From NCBI GenBank assembly GCA_039707465.1, contig CM077643.1, forward strand, positions 325,257,919 through 325,321,918: a stretch of 64,000 nt of DNA, read 5' to 3'. The DNA is from Rhabdophis nuchalis (Eukaryota; Chordata; Lepidosauria; Squamata; Natricidae). Below are positions 1 through 13,333 of this stretch, in pieces. The notes below the pieces were generated by a model, which was not told the origin of the DNA, did no database searches, and saw nothing but the letters and a program-made list of their open reading frames with translations. Both the position numbers and the translations under genes were made by a program. The stretch's first letter is position 1; each line of letters starts with the position of its first letter.

Positions 1-477
1 GCAAAGACCAACAGTGATAGATGCCTTGGGTGCAATGCCAAAATATCTGGAGCATTACTTAAATACCATCAGCATTGACAAAATAAACATCAATCACTTG
101 CAAAAGGCAGCTTTACTTGGAACAGCTTACATCCTGCAATGATACCTTTAATACAACCAGACATAGCTGGTAGTTACAAAGCATGGCTACGGTAGTTTTG
201 GAAAGAAGAAAAGGAGGGGGGGAGGGGAAGAGGGAGATTAAGGCAGAAAGAATAGCATCTGCTTTCCTTGGAGAGGTCAGCAGAATCAATAGCCCTTGAA
301 TAGCCAATTTTTAGCAGTCTTTTTCTTATGCTATTAGTAGTAATTGAGCTGAAAACACTAGCAGGGAATAAGGCTTTTCTGTTATTAAAAACATTATTAG
401 TTCTAGTCATTTGGCAGATTTAAGTGGTTTGAGTAAAGAATAGTATCAATAATAGAAATAATATTAGCAGCTGTTGA

Positions 478-535
478 TTTTAGATTTTAGATTTTATTGA
501 ATTTATACCCCGCCCTTCTCCAAACGGACCCAGGA
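478..535 (-). mobile_element. L2-like LINE 3' tail
   Basis: Plus strand reads (TTTAGAT)n, then TTGAATTTATACCCCGCCC and CCAAACGGACC: the terminal block seen in reverse. Confidence 0.55.
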
Positions 536-1189
536 TCTTAGATCAATTTGTTTTTACCTTCATAATGGAGAAAGCAATTGAAAGCAAAAGTTATCAAAGA
601 TGCATGCAAAGAGTCTGAAATGGTCCCCAAACCAGTCTCCTTTATTCCGTATGAGATGCTACTCCTGCTAATAATTTGGTAGCCTTGTTCCATTTTCACC
701 AATCTCAGTCCACCAAATTTTGCAGCGCTAGAGGACCAATGAAAGGTGGTTGCTTGGCCATCATACCTGAAGCAACTGAAATGAGCGCATTGTCAATCCT
801 GAAGCTGACCTGACCAAAGCCATCTTGGAGCTTCAGTGTTGCCACACTGGAGCTGAGGGATAGGGAGCGGGGATTAGAGACAGTTGGGGTTTTGTAGCCA
901 AAATAGAATACTTTATCTTGGGAACCAAAGACATTCTCGCACCAGGCCTCAGGAAGAAGAAGTAATGTCACCAGGCAACCAGACAGAGTCTTGATTGGAC
1001 GATGTGATTGTTTGGGGTTGAGGGGAAACTTTTACTTTTAATTAGGTAAAAACCCCAGGAATCTCCAGAATCGATTTTCACCAGATCTGTGCCAAGATGA
1101 TATATCCAATACAGCTATTCTTTGAGGAATCCACCTGCCTTGTAGTTTTGCTTGCTATGGATCTATTACTTGGAACCCTGACACCAGAG

Positions 1190-1345
1190 GTAGTATTCTG
1201 CCGGTTCACCCCAGTTCAGGCAATCCGGTAGCAGCAGGAGGCTCTGCCCACCTGCCCAGATGTCATCACGTATGCTCTGCACATGCATAGAAGTGCCACA
1301 TGCAAGTGAAGCGAACTCGTGTGCAGGCTCCCAGTTCCAATCCAG
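1190..1345. repeat. Possible decayed squamate interspersed repeat
   Basis: CGGTTCACCCCAGTTC, AATCCGGTAGCAGCAGGAGG and CTCTGCCCACC recall a repeat common in snakes with CCGGTTC-rich arms. Ends not identified. Confidence 0.3.
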
Positions 1346-2652
1346 TAGCGAAGGTAAGAGTAAACCATTACTGCCTGACACGCATTTTCTCGGATTTGAA
1401 ACTCTGATCCTATGAATCTGAACATCCTCCACCAAAGTTCATATGCAATATATGTTAAATTATGTATATAAAAATATCATCAAGCTCTTCTGTAATGTTT
1501 GGACTCATTAGGAAGACAGGAAATGACAGTCAGTTCAAGGTTGAAGAAGAGCAAAGACTTTACCTGTATTATCTTCAAAGCATAACACAGAAACACACAA
1601 ATCTCAGAAAGTCAAAACTACACTTGCTTAGCGTATATTAAACCACTTTCAACTCACCTCAGCTTTTTCTTAGCGAGATCTTCTGGCATCGAGACTAAGA
1701 TGATAGTCCCTGCAACTATTGCCTTCATCTTATAACATCACATGAGGCCTACTGAAAAATGTATTGGGTGGGGTGGGAGGAGTTGCTTTTAAATGAGAAA
1801 GCAATGGCTCTAATAGATATTTACAGCACCATTTGTAAGGAATTCTGCACCCTCTGTTAACAGCTTGTTTGAAAAAATATTTCTTATTTAATATAAAGCT
1901 CGTCACAAACGCTGGTGTTATTTTTGTGACAGACCATCTGTGAAAGAGAAGTCTCTTGAAATGTGATGGAGAAGAGCCACAACAAAGAAACTTTTGAAAG
2001 GTGGAAAGTGGGGGCAGACTGGAGAGAAGGTGTGAAGGGCCCTTTGACATTGGAATCCAATTAACCACCTGAGCTCAATCTTTACAGTCCTTATGAAAAT
2101 CCAGGGTACTGTAAAGATTGACTTTCCTAGTCACTTTTGAGTCATTAAGGTAAACATTGTTTGGCGTTTTTTTTTTTTAATAATTTAGAAGCCAGGCTGA
2201 TATTTCTTTATAGCTGTGACCTGGAGAGTTTGATGATACGAAGGGAAAAAATCAAGAAAAAAAGACTGTTAAGACAAAATAAGGTCCAACTTAACTTGCA
2301 GCATAACTGGACTCATTCAGACATTTGTTGGCTTTCTCTACTGTTTCAGAGCTGCTCTATTATCCTTCCTCTTTTCTTTTCCTTTTGCTTTACAATTCTT
2401 CCTCCTGCAAATTGCTCTGTACTTTTGTCTTTGTGGCTTCTCCTTTTAAAACATCTGAATAGCTCACCTCACCTGATTTATGCCAGTTGCTCTTCAAAAC
2501 CTGCCTTTTCTTTAAAGCATTTGGTTCTGTCCCTACATTCTCTTTATCACACTGTCATTTGGACTCTTACGAAGCCTAACGATATATTAAACAACTGAAT
2601 ATCCTGGCCTCTTCATGCCTTCACTTCCATTACCTAATGACTACATTCTTGT

Positions 2653-2749
2653 GGTATGTTGTATGAAACCAGCCATCTTGTTTTTAAACTGAGCTATAGC
2701 CAGAGGTATGTTGTATGAAACCAGCCATCTTGTTTTTAAACTGAGCTAT
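2653..2749. repeat. Local tandem duplication, 52-bp period
   Basis: A 45-bp stretch starting GGTATGTTGTATGAAACC at 2653-2697 is repeated exactly at 2705-2749, so the duplication is recent. Smaller duplications: about 24787/24817 and about 50900/50922. Confidence 0.9.
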
Positions 2750-2799
2750 TATTGAAACTATAGCCCCTCTTTATTTTGTACATAATACTCTGCCTCATA

Positions 2800-2945
2800 T
2801 TTTTCCCACAACAATAAGTCTCTGAGGTGTGTGTAGCTCTGAGAAAGAGCGACTGTCACAAAGTCACCCAGCCTGACTTGCATGCCTAAGGAAGAATTCA
2901 TGAATTCCTGGTTTCCAGCATCTTAACAACTACACCAAACTAATT
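2800..2945 (-). mobile_element. MIR-like/CORE SINE remnant
   Basis: Contains GTCACAAAGTCACCCAGCC and an ACTACACCA end, matching the reversed order of amniote MIR-like SINEs. Weaker fragments of the same kind at 25010-25090 and 20120-20195. Confidence 0.4.
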
Positions 2946-3000
2946 CTCTCTGTTGAAATGTGATATGGATCCAACCAATTGTGCTTCACTAAGGCTGGGT

Positions 3001-3360
3001 ATTGAGGGATGTTGTGGCTCAGTGGCTAAGACACTAAGTTTGTTGATCAGAAAGGTCGGTAGTTCAGTGGTTCAAATCCCTCGTGCTGCATAACCGAGTG
3101 AGCTTCCATTACATCTCCCAGCTTCTGCCCACCTAGCAGTTCAAAAGCATGTAAAAATGCAAGTAGAAGATTAGGAACCACCTTTGGTGGGAAGGTAACA
3201 GCGTTCTGTGCACCTTTGACCTTTAGTCATGCCGGCCACATGACCACGGAGACATCTTTGGACAGTACTGGCTCTTTGGCTTTGAAACAGAGATGAGCAT
3301 TGCCTCCTAGCATCGGGAATGACTAGCACATATGTGCGAGGGGAACCTTTACCTTTACTT
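3001..3360 (+). mobile_element. Sauria-type tRNA SINE, full length
   Basis: tRNA-like head with A box (TGGCTCAGTGGCTAAG) and B box (GGTTCAAATCCC), a body with TGCCGGCCACATGACCACGG, and the tail CACATATGTGCGAGGGGAAC ending CCTTTACCTTTAC, which is shared with Bov-B LINEs. Flanked by TAAGGCTGGGT (2990-3000) and TAACGCTGGGT (3361-3371), a target duplication with one mismatch. Confidence 0.88.
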
Positions 3361-3371
3361 TAACGCTGGGT

Positions 3372-4334
3372 GAATCCAATGTAATCTCTTGCATTCTATA
3401 ATGTACAGTGCATATTGGTAGACTAGTTACCAGTTATTTAAGCTATACTATAGTTTAAATACAGCTTTCGGAGGAAGGGGTCTAATAATGAAATAGGGAT
3501 ATTTTGACAAGAAAGTAATGTTGCAGTCCTTCCCCTTTCAGCCAATCTCCTCCTACAAACACCTCCTATTTCCACAATCTACGTATTTGCACTCCTTGAA
3601 AGGTCCTGTTTAGTTTTGCTCCAAGAAACCAAGGAAGACAGAAGGGGAAACAGTTTCACGAGGATGATGAATATTTGAGTGGTGTATTTCTTGTGGCTTT
3701 AATGAGACGAAGGTAAATCAAACAGTCCTTCAGAGCCGAAGTGGCATGTTTGCATTCCCGTAACTCTTGTTTTTGCTAGTCTTTCCCATGCAAATAATTT
3801 ATCCTCTTGTGTCTAACTCTCTTAGGGACGGAGTGTTTATAGCAGTTCGTCACTTCATGTTGTTTCAGCAAATGAGAGGAACTATCTTTGTCGGGCCTGC
3901 TCGTTTATTAAAACAATTCTGTCTTGTTTTCAGTGCCCTGCTGAAACAATGGAAGATGTCATTAGTTCAAATATGCATTTCAAACCACGCTTGCTTTACA
4001 GCAAACTTGTTGACGAAAGGGATTGCGTCTCCTAATATTTCATCGATTGCACTGGGAATCGCCACAAGAAGAAACAAATTAGCAGGGTTACCTGCTTCTT
4101 TTTATTTCATTATTTAAAAATAGCATGATTTTAACATTTAAGAAATTACATATTTGTTTTGAAATGTTTACCTTGACATAAAAGTGAGAAATTGTGCTTG
4201 TGAAAAAAGATCTTAGAACAGAAGTTAAATATAAATTAAATGTGGATCTACAATATGCTACAGGCTGCAAAACACAATTTCGGGCTGTATCATTTCAGAA
4301 TTACAGGAAATAAATGTTCTGCTTAATTCTTCCC
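3372..4334. other. Single-copy DNA, no gene recognised
   Basis: No repeat or exon recognised. It contains a perfect octamer ATGCAAAT at 3788-3795 and a 116-codon frame with no family features. Possibly conserved non-coding DNA. Confidence 0.4.
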
Positions 4335-4830
4335 ACCTTGAATACAGTGAGCAGTTCTGGGCACTGTATATTAATGAAAATCCAAACAAGCTGGAACAAT
4401 TTCAGAGATGAACAAAGAGTGACCAAGAGGCCTGGAAATATCATCTCAGGAAGAGAGGCTGGGCATATTTAAATTTAGATTTATTGGATTTATATGCCAC
4501 CCTTCCCTCAAAGGACTCATTTAACAATGAAAAGAGAAGACAGAGGGGGATTATGGTAGCACTCTTCTAAAAACTGAAAGGGCACAACAGGGAGAAAGTC
4601 AAGATTTATTCTCTGTTATCCCAGAATGCAGGACGGTAAAAGGTGGTTTGCAGTTATTGAAAAACAAATGAAAGTTAGGGAGCTTAAGAACAGTTTGACA
4701 ATGGAACTAATTGTCTAGAGAGATAGTAGTCTCTCTTTCAGTAAATGGGTTCAAGGAGACATTACAGAGGGACTTTTTGGGGATGCTTTCATTTATAATT
4801 CTGCAGCAAGAAAGTTGGTCTCTATTCAGC
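4335..4830 (+). mobile_element. Old CR1-like LINE C-terminal remnant, interrupted
   Basis: Decayed reading similar to CR1 ends (LEYSEQFWALY near 4340; then equivalents of the KRR-LRGD and NFFTVR blocks). An L2-like tail in reverse orientation (4468-4515, TTGGATTTATATGCCACC) interrupts it. Many stops. Confidence 0.45.
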
Positions 4831-4910
4831 CTCCATGAATCTATACACTACTAGCCAACACTAGTGAGAGTTTCATACCTCACCTTTGAACATCAACATA
4901 CACATTCAAG

Positions 4911-5230
4911 GTAAAAGTTCCTCTTGCACATATGTGCTAGTTGTTCCCACTTCTAGGAGGCAGTACTCATCTCCGTTTCAAAGCCAAAGAGCAAGCACTG
5001 TCGAAGATGTCGCTGTGATCATGTGGCCGGCATAATTAAAAGCCAAACAGTTACCTTCCCACCAAAGTGGTCCCCATTTTTCTACTTGCATTTTTACATG
5101 CTTTCAAACTGCTAGGTTTGCAGAAGTGGGGACAAATAATGGAACTCACTCTGTTACCCAGCGCTAGGGATTTGAACCGCTAAACTGTCAACCTTTCTGG
5201 TCCACAAGCTCAGCATCTTATATAGCATAA
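4911..5230 (-). mobile_element. Sauria-type tRNA SINE, decayed
   Basis: Reverse copy of the same SINE: tail GTAAAAGTTCCTCTTGCACA at 4911, body GTGATCATGTGGCCGGCAT, B-box region GGATTTGAACC near 5168. More diverged than the 3001-3360 copy; tRNA head damaged. Confidence 0.82.
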
Positions 5231-6724
<1,494 letters not shown>

Positions 6725-6947
6725 AACCTTTAAATACTTAAACTTAAAATAAAGTCTCCCTTTATTTATTTATCTATCAGTACAAATGCATACAAAATGG
6801 TTTCCTGCCTGGAAGGCTCCTAGGTTGGAGCTGAAAGGCAAAATGGGTAGCAGTAAGCTCCCTTCCTCCCATATTTGGGCATGCCAGGTGCTCTGACATA
6901 AACATTGACTTATTTCCCTGGCTCAGCTGATAAGGGAGTAGAACTCA

Positions 6948-7039
6948 TGGCCTAATGGTTAAGGCGACTGCCTGACATGTAAACAGCCTGAGTTCGAATC
7001 CTAGTAAGGGTATGGATATCTGATGAGAGCTAAATAGCT
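6948..7039 (+). mobile_element. tRNA-derived SINE head
   Basis: TGGCCTAATGGTTAAGGC (A-box-like) and GAGTTCGAATCC (B box) at normal tRNA spacing, followed by a short unrelated body that runs into the Penelope-like inverted repeat. The acceptor ends do not pair, so it is not a tRNA gene. Confidence 0.55.
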
Positions 7040-7409
7040 CTTGTTGTATTCAGGTGTTTTCCCATGTAAGAATGAGATTGTCTTTGCAACGTTTTGGCAA
7101 GATCTCACTTGCCATCTTCAGGCTTTGGTCTGTGACTGCGTAGATGCCGCTCTTCCTTAAATCTTGGGGGTGGGGGGGTTGAGTGCTGACTCTGTTGCTG
7201 TGAGTAGGTTGATTGGCTATGCCGCTGCCTCATGATTGGTAGATTGATGCTGATTGGTCCTATTTGTGTGTTTCTACTTATTTTGAATTTCAATGGCTTG
7301 GGTGGTGAGTGGGGCTCCACCAAAGCCTGAAGATGGCAAGTGAGATCTTGCCGAAACGTTGCAAAGACAATCTCATTCTTACACGGGAAAACACCTGAAT
7401 ACAACAAGA
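7040..7409. repeat. Inverted repeat of a Penelope-like terminal sequence (hammerhead-type core)
   Basis: Arms of about 90 bp (7040-7129 and 7319-7409) are near-perfect reverse complements around a 189-bp spacer. On the right arm CTGAAGA (7327-7333), a GGCAAG/CTTGCC stem with a short loop (7335-7352) and GAAAC (7353-7357) form the conserved core of a hammerhead ribozyme. The left arm holds the same in reverse, with a G-to-A change in GAAA's neighbour. Such cores sit in terminal repeats of Penelope-like elements. Confidence 0.6.
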
Positions 7410-8589
7410 CCAGCATACCTACACCCGTGAAAATCTACGAAAATATATATATATATATAAAACTGGAACAATCAGATGTTAGCCTGACTCTCCAGCGCCA
7501 TCATTAAAAAAAAAACCTCCAGAAAAACAAAGGGTGATTCAAGGAAACAATGCTTGAACATGAACAGAAAGTTATTTTAAAAAGCTACCAGGCAAGGGAA
7601 AAAGAATTTTGTTCTATGTGAAGCTGTTAGGAACATTGCAGAAAGTGCTGACAGAAGACAAAAGGCAATTTAGGACAGAAAATATTTTCTTTAGAGCAAA
7701 TTATTATTTTCAACACTGATCGCACAGCCTGCAGAGAGGAGCTTTAGAACAGAAGCGCACAACTTATGATCCATAAACTGCTTCTTCCAGCTTGGATGCA
7801 AGCCCAGAAGAACCTCTGAATTTTGAAAAGAACAACTGTTGTTCATTACAGCCTCAAACCTTCTTCTGATGATGTGCCCTCAATTAATTCACTCCGCCTT
7901 CTTGCTCAGCTGCCCTTCTACCCCAAACGAAGACTGCACCATCGCCTGATTTGATAGTCTGCTCCAAATCACAGCAACCCGCCCTACTAATTTTTCTTTT
8001 CCCTTTGCGATCGCTAGACAGGGAAGGAATTTACTGCATGGAGTTTCTTGAAGTGGAACAATGAAATGTGACATTTCCAGTCTCCCCTATTCTGTTTACC
8101 TCTATTCCTTGTATCGGTTTGTATATATCTGCAGATGAGTGAACAGACAGGGAGCGCAAACAGCCATTTGCCTCTGGAGCGCAACAGAAGGGATGAGGAA
8201 GAGACAACAAAAGAGAAGGAGGAGGATCAAGAAACTGCATGCTTCAACAAATTGTGTGGGCAGCTATAAGTGGTGAAAAAGTGATTTCTTGAATAGTTGC
8301 TAATGGCAAGGGGTATGTTTTGAGAGCTGCTGATTTCCCGTTGTGAGTAAACACATGACTGTCTTCAGCTGAGTAAACAGAGATTGTGGGAAGAACATAA
8401 GGCAGTTCCAAGGAGCACAAGTCATCCACAGTGAAGTGGGACTCTGGGGGTTGAAATGATGGGTGTAACCAAGGATTGAAGCCCCGATGCTTTGTATTTG
8501 TTCCTGTGTTGTTTGCCTGTACAAAAGTGAGGCTTTGATCCATACTTGCACCCGTAACTTTGACTCCGCCTCCCCCAGACCCAAATAAA

Positions 8590-8990
8590 TAAAAATAAAA
8601 TCTCTTCTCACCCCTATGGGTGATATGTGCCTTCCTCAATTTCGGATCTTCTTCTAGACGCATAGAGGTTTGAGGGTTCTGTGCAGAACCTTAGCTGTTC
8701 CTAGCACTGAACTCTTCTGGACAGAGAGGTCTGATGGCATCTCCTGGGATCTGCTGGAGCCACTCTCCCAGCTTAGGAGTCATAGCTCCAAGGGTTCTAC
8801 CACCATTGGCACCTCTTTGCCCCTTTACTTTGCACGTCCTCTGTAGTTCCCCCTTCAGAGCTCTGATTCTTCTCCAGCTTCTCATACTCCTTCCTTATGT
8901 TGTTGCTACATCTATCACCACTGCTGAATATTGGTCCTTGTCTATTTCCACAATGTCTGTTCATTGCCCATTACCTGCTTACATTTTGTA
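8590..8990 (-). mobile_element. R4-like non-LTR reverse transcriptase C-terminal fragment
   Basis: Reverse strand, several frames: AVVIDVA near 8920, then LGAMTPKLGEWLQQIPG at about 8800-8750, blocks I associate with the C-terminal part of restriction-endonuclease-type non-LTR retrotransposons (R4/Dong group). The last stretch has an A/T-rich 3' end near 8590. Family placement is from memory and uncertain; stops and shifts make it dead. Confidence 0.45.
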
Positions 8991-9034
8991 AGGGTTGAAA
9001 ACAGGCTATGGATCACAATCGCCTGCTCAGGCTA

Positions 9035-9376
9035 TTGGGCTGAGGGGAAGGGCTCTCTCTGTGGCGGGCCCAGCCCTCTGGAACGACCTTCCCCCCGACA
9101 TTAGAACAACTACGGACCTCCGCTCCTTCCGTCTAAAATTAAAAACATATTTGTTCTGCTTGGCCGGCCTAGGGTAGTCTCTCGTCTATGGGATTGTCAA
9201 TAATTTTAGATAGGGATTTTAGTATTTTAATTGGTAATTTTTAGTGCAGGGATATATTTAATTTGTTTTTATTATGTGTATGTGTATTTGTTGTTTTATT
9301 TGCCCTGTGCACCGCTCCGAGTCCCTTTGGGGAGAGGGAGCGGTCAACAAATTAAATTATTGATTATTGATTGATT
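9035..9376 (+). mobile_element. L2-like LINE 3' end
   Basis: Only the last about 45 codons (GRALSVAGPALWNDLPPDIR, ending CLAGLG at 9177), 3' UTR, CGCTCCGAGTCCC block and a GATTATT-type tail. The 5' boundary is approximate. Confidence 0.78.
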
Positions 9377-9584
9377 ATTGTGGGAGAAAGTGTCCTCAAT
9401 GAGGACCCATATGGCTGATAGCAGACTTGGATTTAGTCTCCCCACTCCTAAACTAACAGCTTAGCTATGACATCACCTTCCTTGGTCAGGATGAAGGGAG
9501 GAGCACCCAACACACCACAAACAGTCAGTTTAACATCAATAACCAGAAGGATTTTACAGCAGATTATAATTACATGCAAACATA

Positions 9585-10318
9585 TTTAATGGTTTATGGT
9601 TTATGGTTTATTAAATTTATATACCGCACCCTTTCCCAAAAGGGACTCGGGGCGGTGCACAGGCAATTTAAAAACATATATAAACATAACAATATACAAA
9701 ATATAAAACCAGATTAAATTAATATCCCTGTGCTAAAATATTTAAATATGTTAAGACAATATCCCTAAAAACCAATTTAAAACAATTTAACTGCAGACTA
9801 TGGGCTAGGTGATGTGAGTTAGGCCAGGCCGGCCTGTTGGAAAAAATAAGTTTTAAGGTTCTGGCGGAAGGAGTGGAGGTCCGTGATCGTTCTCAGTTTG
9901 GGGGTAAGTCGTTCCAGAGAGTTGGGCCCTCCACAGAGAAGGCCCTTCCCCTGGGCGTCGCCCGCTGGCATTGCCTAGGGGATGGCACCCAGAGAAGTCC
10001 CTCTCTGTGGGAGCGAATCAGCCAAAGGGATGTATGGGGCAGGATGCAATCCCGAAGATAACTAGGTCCCGTGCCATGGAGCACTTTAAAGATGATAGTC
10101 AACACCTTGAAGCGCACCCGAAAGACCACAGGCAGCCAGTGCAGCTCGCGCAAGAGCGGTGTTACATGGGAGCGTCTAGGAGCTCCCATAATTGCCCACG
10201 CGGCTGCGTTCTGGACTAACTGCAGTCTTCGGGTGCACCTCAAGGGAAGCCCCATGTAGAGAGCATTGCAGTAGTCTATACGGGATGTCACGAGTGCATG
10301 AGTGACTGTGCGAAGAAC
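9585..10318 (-). mobile_element. L2-like LINE 3' part, (AAACCAT)n-type tail
   Basis: Reverse strand. Tail ATGGTTTATGGTTTATGGTT near 9590 on the plus strand, then the CGGGGCGG 3' block and an open C-terminal fragment (about 150 codons, 10345-9893) with SRIDYCNALYMGLPLRCTRR and LHWLPVVFRVRFKVL. Closest in the window to the 36998-38905 copy. Confidence 0.82.
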
Positions 10319-10899
10319 AGATTCATAACATGAATTTATGAGCAAGTCCCATTAAGACATATCTGATCTCATTTTTAAATTCTTCCTTATCAGACGGAGT
10401 AAATTCTTTATTTCTTTACAGTCCATGACTGTTATTAAAAAGATGTTATAACGAATCTGGTATAAAACAGTGATACGGTAAACCAAATATATCCCAATCT
10501 CAGTGAAGCGTTGGACAGGGTATCCCCAAGATGTTTTGATTAGCTGGCTCAATAATGGGCTGCATGTTGTGATAAGTTAGAAGAATCATGGCTACCTCAA
10601 AAGTAATATTCAAAAAATATTCCCCCATGGTTACTCACATAGCTGGAGAGTAATATCAAGTGCTACAAAAGCAGTTTGGGAGTGGAACCAATTATCCAGA
10701 AAGGTTTGGGGCTCCTTTATACTGAATGTGTGCAGGCAGAGGTTTTACAGAACTATCTTTCAGAATATTTTAATTGGGAATTCCTATCCTGATCAGAAGG
10801 CAGGTACTCTTGTAACTTTTTTATAATATTATATTTGGCATAAGGTGGAAAACACATTAGCTGATTGCACATTCTAAAAGGGAAATTGGTTCTGTAAGA

Positions 10900-11034
10900 C
10901 AGGGGTCTCCAACCTTTGCAACGTTAAGTCTGAAGGACTTCAGCTCCCAGAATTCTCCAGCCAGCAAAGCTGGCTGGAGAAGTCTGGGAGCTGAAGTCCT
11001 TCAGACTTAAAGTTGCAAAGGTTGGGGACCCCTG
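10900..11034. mobile_element. Palindromic hAT-like MITE (CAGGGGTCTCCAACC family)
   Basis: 135 bp, almost a perfect palindrome; ends CAGGGGTCTCCAACC and its complement. Exact 8-bp target duplication CTGTAAGA at 10892-10899 and 11035-11042. Confidence 0.85.
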
Positions 11035-11167
11035 CTGTAAGAGCTTTACTGAACTTTCCACAGCTGTACATAGGGAACATAATAAGCTAGGTCCAGCAAA
11101 TTCTGATATTCTCCAGATGTTTCTAGAATTAAACTCCTATCATCCCAGCTCATGGAAAGCTATAGAT

Positions 11168-11561
11168 CCATGATGGCGAACCTATGGCCCAGCTGAGCGC
11201 CATCGCACATGTGCGCACGCCTCCCACCAGCCAGCTGATTTTCAGATTTCTGCCGTGCATGCAAGAGTGCAGGGAGTGTGATGTTCCCCCCATGCCCTTT
11301 TTTTTGGTCCGAGGCTTCAGAAAGGACTGTTAGACCCAAAACGGTGCTAACCCCCCTCCCGCAGCCGGTTTTTGGTCCCAGGAGGATTCAGAGAGACCTG
11401 CTAGGCCCAAAACAGGTCATGAGGCAGTAGGAGAGTGCAGGGGGATTGCACGTGCATACACAGGGGCCCACAGGGAGGTTCATGCGCACATTGCATTATG
11501 GGTGTGGGTGCACACGTGCACACTTTCCTTTATGCAAGGACAAAAAGGTTAGCCATCACTG
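11168..11561. mobile_element. hAT-like MITE (GATGGCGAACC family)
   Basis: 394 bp; ends CCATGATGGCGAACC and GGTTAGCCATCACTG; duplication CTATAGAT/CTATAGAC (7 of 8) at 11160-11167 and 11562-11569. Interior rich in CA/TG and purine tracts. Confidence 0.75.
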
Positions 11562-11910
11562 CTATAGACTATAGAAGATTATAAATCATCTGGACGACCT
11601 AGCAGATTGCCTATTTTCCTATAGGAGGATATTTGTGCTGAACCTGTGATACTTTTGCTGTTCTGTTCATAGAGCTATGAGACTGTTAAGGGTAAACAAG
11701 AGTGAAGGTTGGGGCGATATTATTAGTGACAGTAGCAAATCTCCCACAAGACTGCAAAGTAGAGCAGGGAGCACCACCTTCAGTCTAGGTACTATATAAC
11801 CATGACTCAAGGTGGCTGCATTGTCTTTATTTCATGAATTATAGACACTTCACTCAACTGAAGGTATAGAAGCAACAATTGAAGCCAACACAGTGACACA
11901 TATTACATAG

Positions 11911-12264
11911 AATTCTCAACTTACAATGGTCCATTTGGTGACCATTCAAAGCTACAATGGCACTGAACAATGACTCAAGCTTCTGACCATTGCAGCCTCT
12001 CCATGGTTGCATGATCAAAATTCAGCCGATCAGTAGCTGACTCATATTTATGGCAGTTGCAGTGTCCCATGCGGCCCTGTCATGAAAAGTCAATGGAGAA
12101 GCCAGATTCACTTCACAACTGTGTTACTAACTTAACAACTGCAGTGATTCACTTAACAACTGTGGCAAGAAAGGTCACAAATGAGGCAAAAGTCCCTCAA
12201 TAACTATCCCACTTAACAACAAAATTTTGGGGCTCAGTTGTGGTCATAAGTCAAGGACTGTCTG
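11911..12264. mobile_element. Non-autonomous DNA transposon (CTTAACAACTG-rich family)
   Basis: About 350 bp with repeated CTTAACAACTG units and ends ACTTACAATGGTCC and AAGTCAAGGACTGTCTGT. Matches the second copy at 51849-52482 in content and order. Superfamily not determined. Confidence 0.6.
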
Positions 12265-13325
12265 TATCTATACAGTATATGTGTATGTGTATGAATGAAT
12301 GAACGTATGTAAATATATATCACAATCACAATATAGTAACGATTCAGTTCCTGGCATTGAGATTTTCTGGGCTGCCACTGCCGGCTGCCAGCCAACAAAG
12401 TGCCTATCACAGTTTAGAGATAGACAATTTCAGCCACAACATTTAGAAGCAAATGTTGTTTTTTAATTTATAGCTAAAGACAGCAGCTGTGACATAGGCT
12501 TGGCATGGGTTGAGAATAAGCCAATAAACAAAGTACAAATCCAAGAGAAAAGAGGAGAGACACAATGAGATGGAATCCAGAGTTCAAAATACAGTTTGAC
12601 TAGAGAAAAATGACAGAGTTGAGACTTGGAAACGTATTCTCAACATTTTTCCCCAAGCAGACTCCTCCCTGATTCTCTACAATTATAAGAGGGAATCATA
12701 AAGGTGTAATTATCTTCAGCATTAATATTCTAGATAAGCCATAATCAGTATACTAGATGAATCTTGGTAAAGGACTTCCATGCCGCTACTTTGGCCTTCT
12801 GTTTCAGTGGGAGTTGAGAATTCCAGAAGATTCATTTACGTCCAGGAGATAATGTAGCAACACCTTGCACCTTCTCTTAGATCTAACCTTACAAATATGG
12901 TCTCACCACCAACCATCTGAGAAACAGCAGCCTTTAAATTGCCACGACCATGCAATAGATACTTGTCATTCATCTTCCCTCACTGAGGGTTGTGACTAAT
13001 GCCCTAGTAAAAACTTAGTGAACAGATCTTAATAAAACAAATTCCCTCCATCTTATCTGTTCACTAGGTTTGTGTGATACACACTAGGTCTGTCTTCAAC
13101 CTAGTGTTCAAAAGCACCAACCAGAGTCCAAGGTGCTCAGCAATACATATGCCTCGCTTCTGAGGTGAGATTGGGTGGGTCATGACAAGAGATTGGCATT
13201 AATTTTTCAATTTCTCTTTCCCTGTTTTCTGTTATACTTCCACCCACCCATCACTACTATCATCTCCCTTACTTCGCAATCTTCTTGGGCTCATTAGCCT
13301 TCCGTCCTGCAACCCATCAGGCTTT
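12265..13325. other. Unassigned DNA
   Basis: AT-rich, short TGTATG/GAAT runs near 12275-12320, otherwise nothing recognised. The stretch 13632-14734 is similar. Confidence 0.4.
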
Positions 13326-13333
13326 CATTAGAG

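Noticed and set aside
705..971. 88-codon reverse frame
   Set aside because: No recognisable domain, no splice context and no neighbouring exon; length is within chance for this region.
1166..1435. 89-codon reverse frame
   Set aside because: Overlaps a likely decayed interspersed repeat and shows no protein family features.
2161..2598. 145-codon forward frame
   Set aside because: Pyrimidine-rich DNA giving Leu/Ser/Phe-rich translation; no family match by eye.
6948..7020. tRNA gene
   Set aside because: A and B boxes are present but acceptor-stem ends do not pair; fits a SINE head. The same holds for 60703-60770.
8244..8663. 139-codon reverse frame as a host gene
   Set aside because: Its start overlaps the 3' end of the R4-like fragment, and it has no conserved domain.
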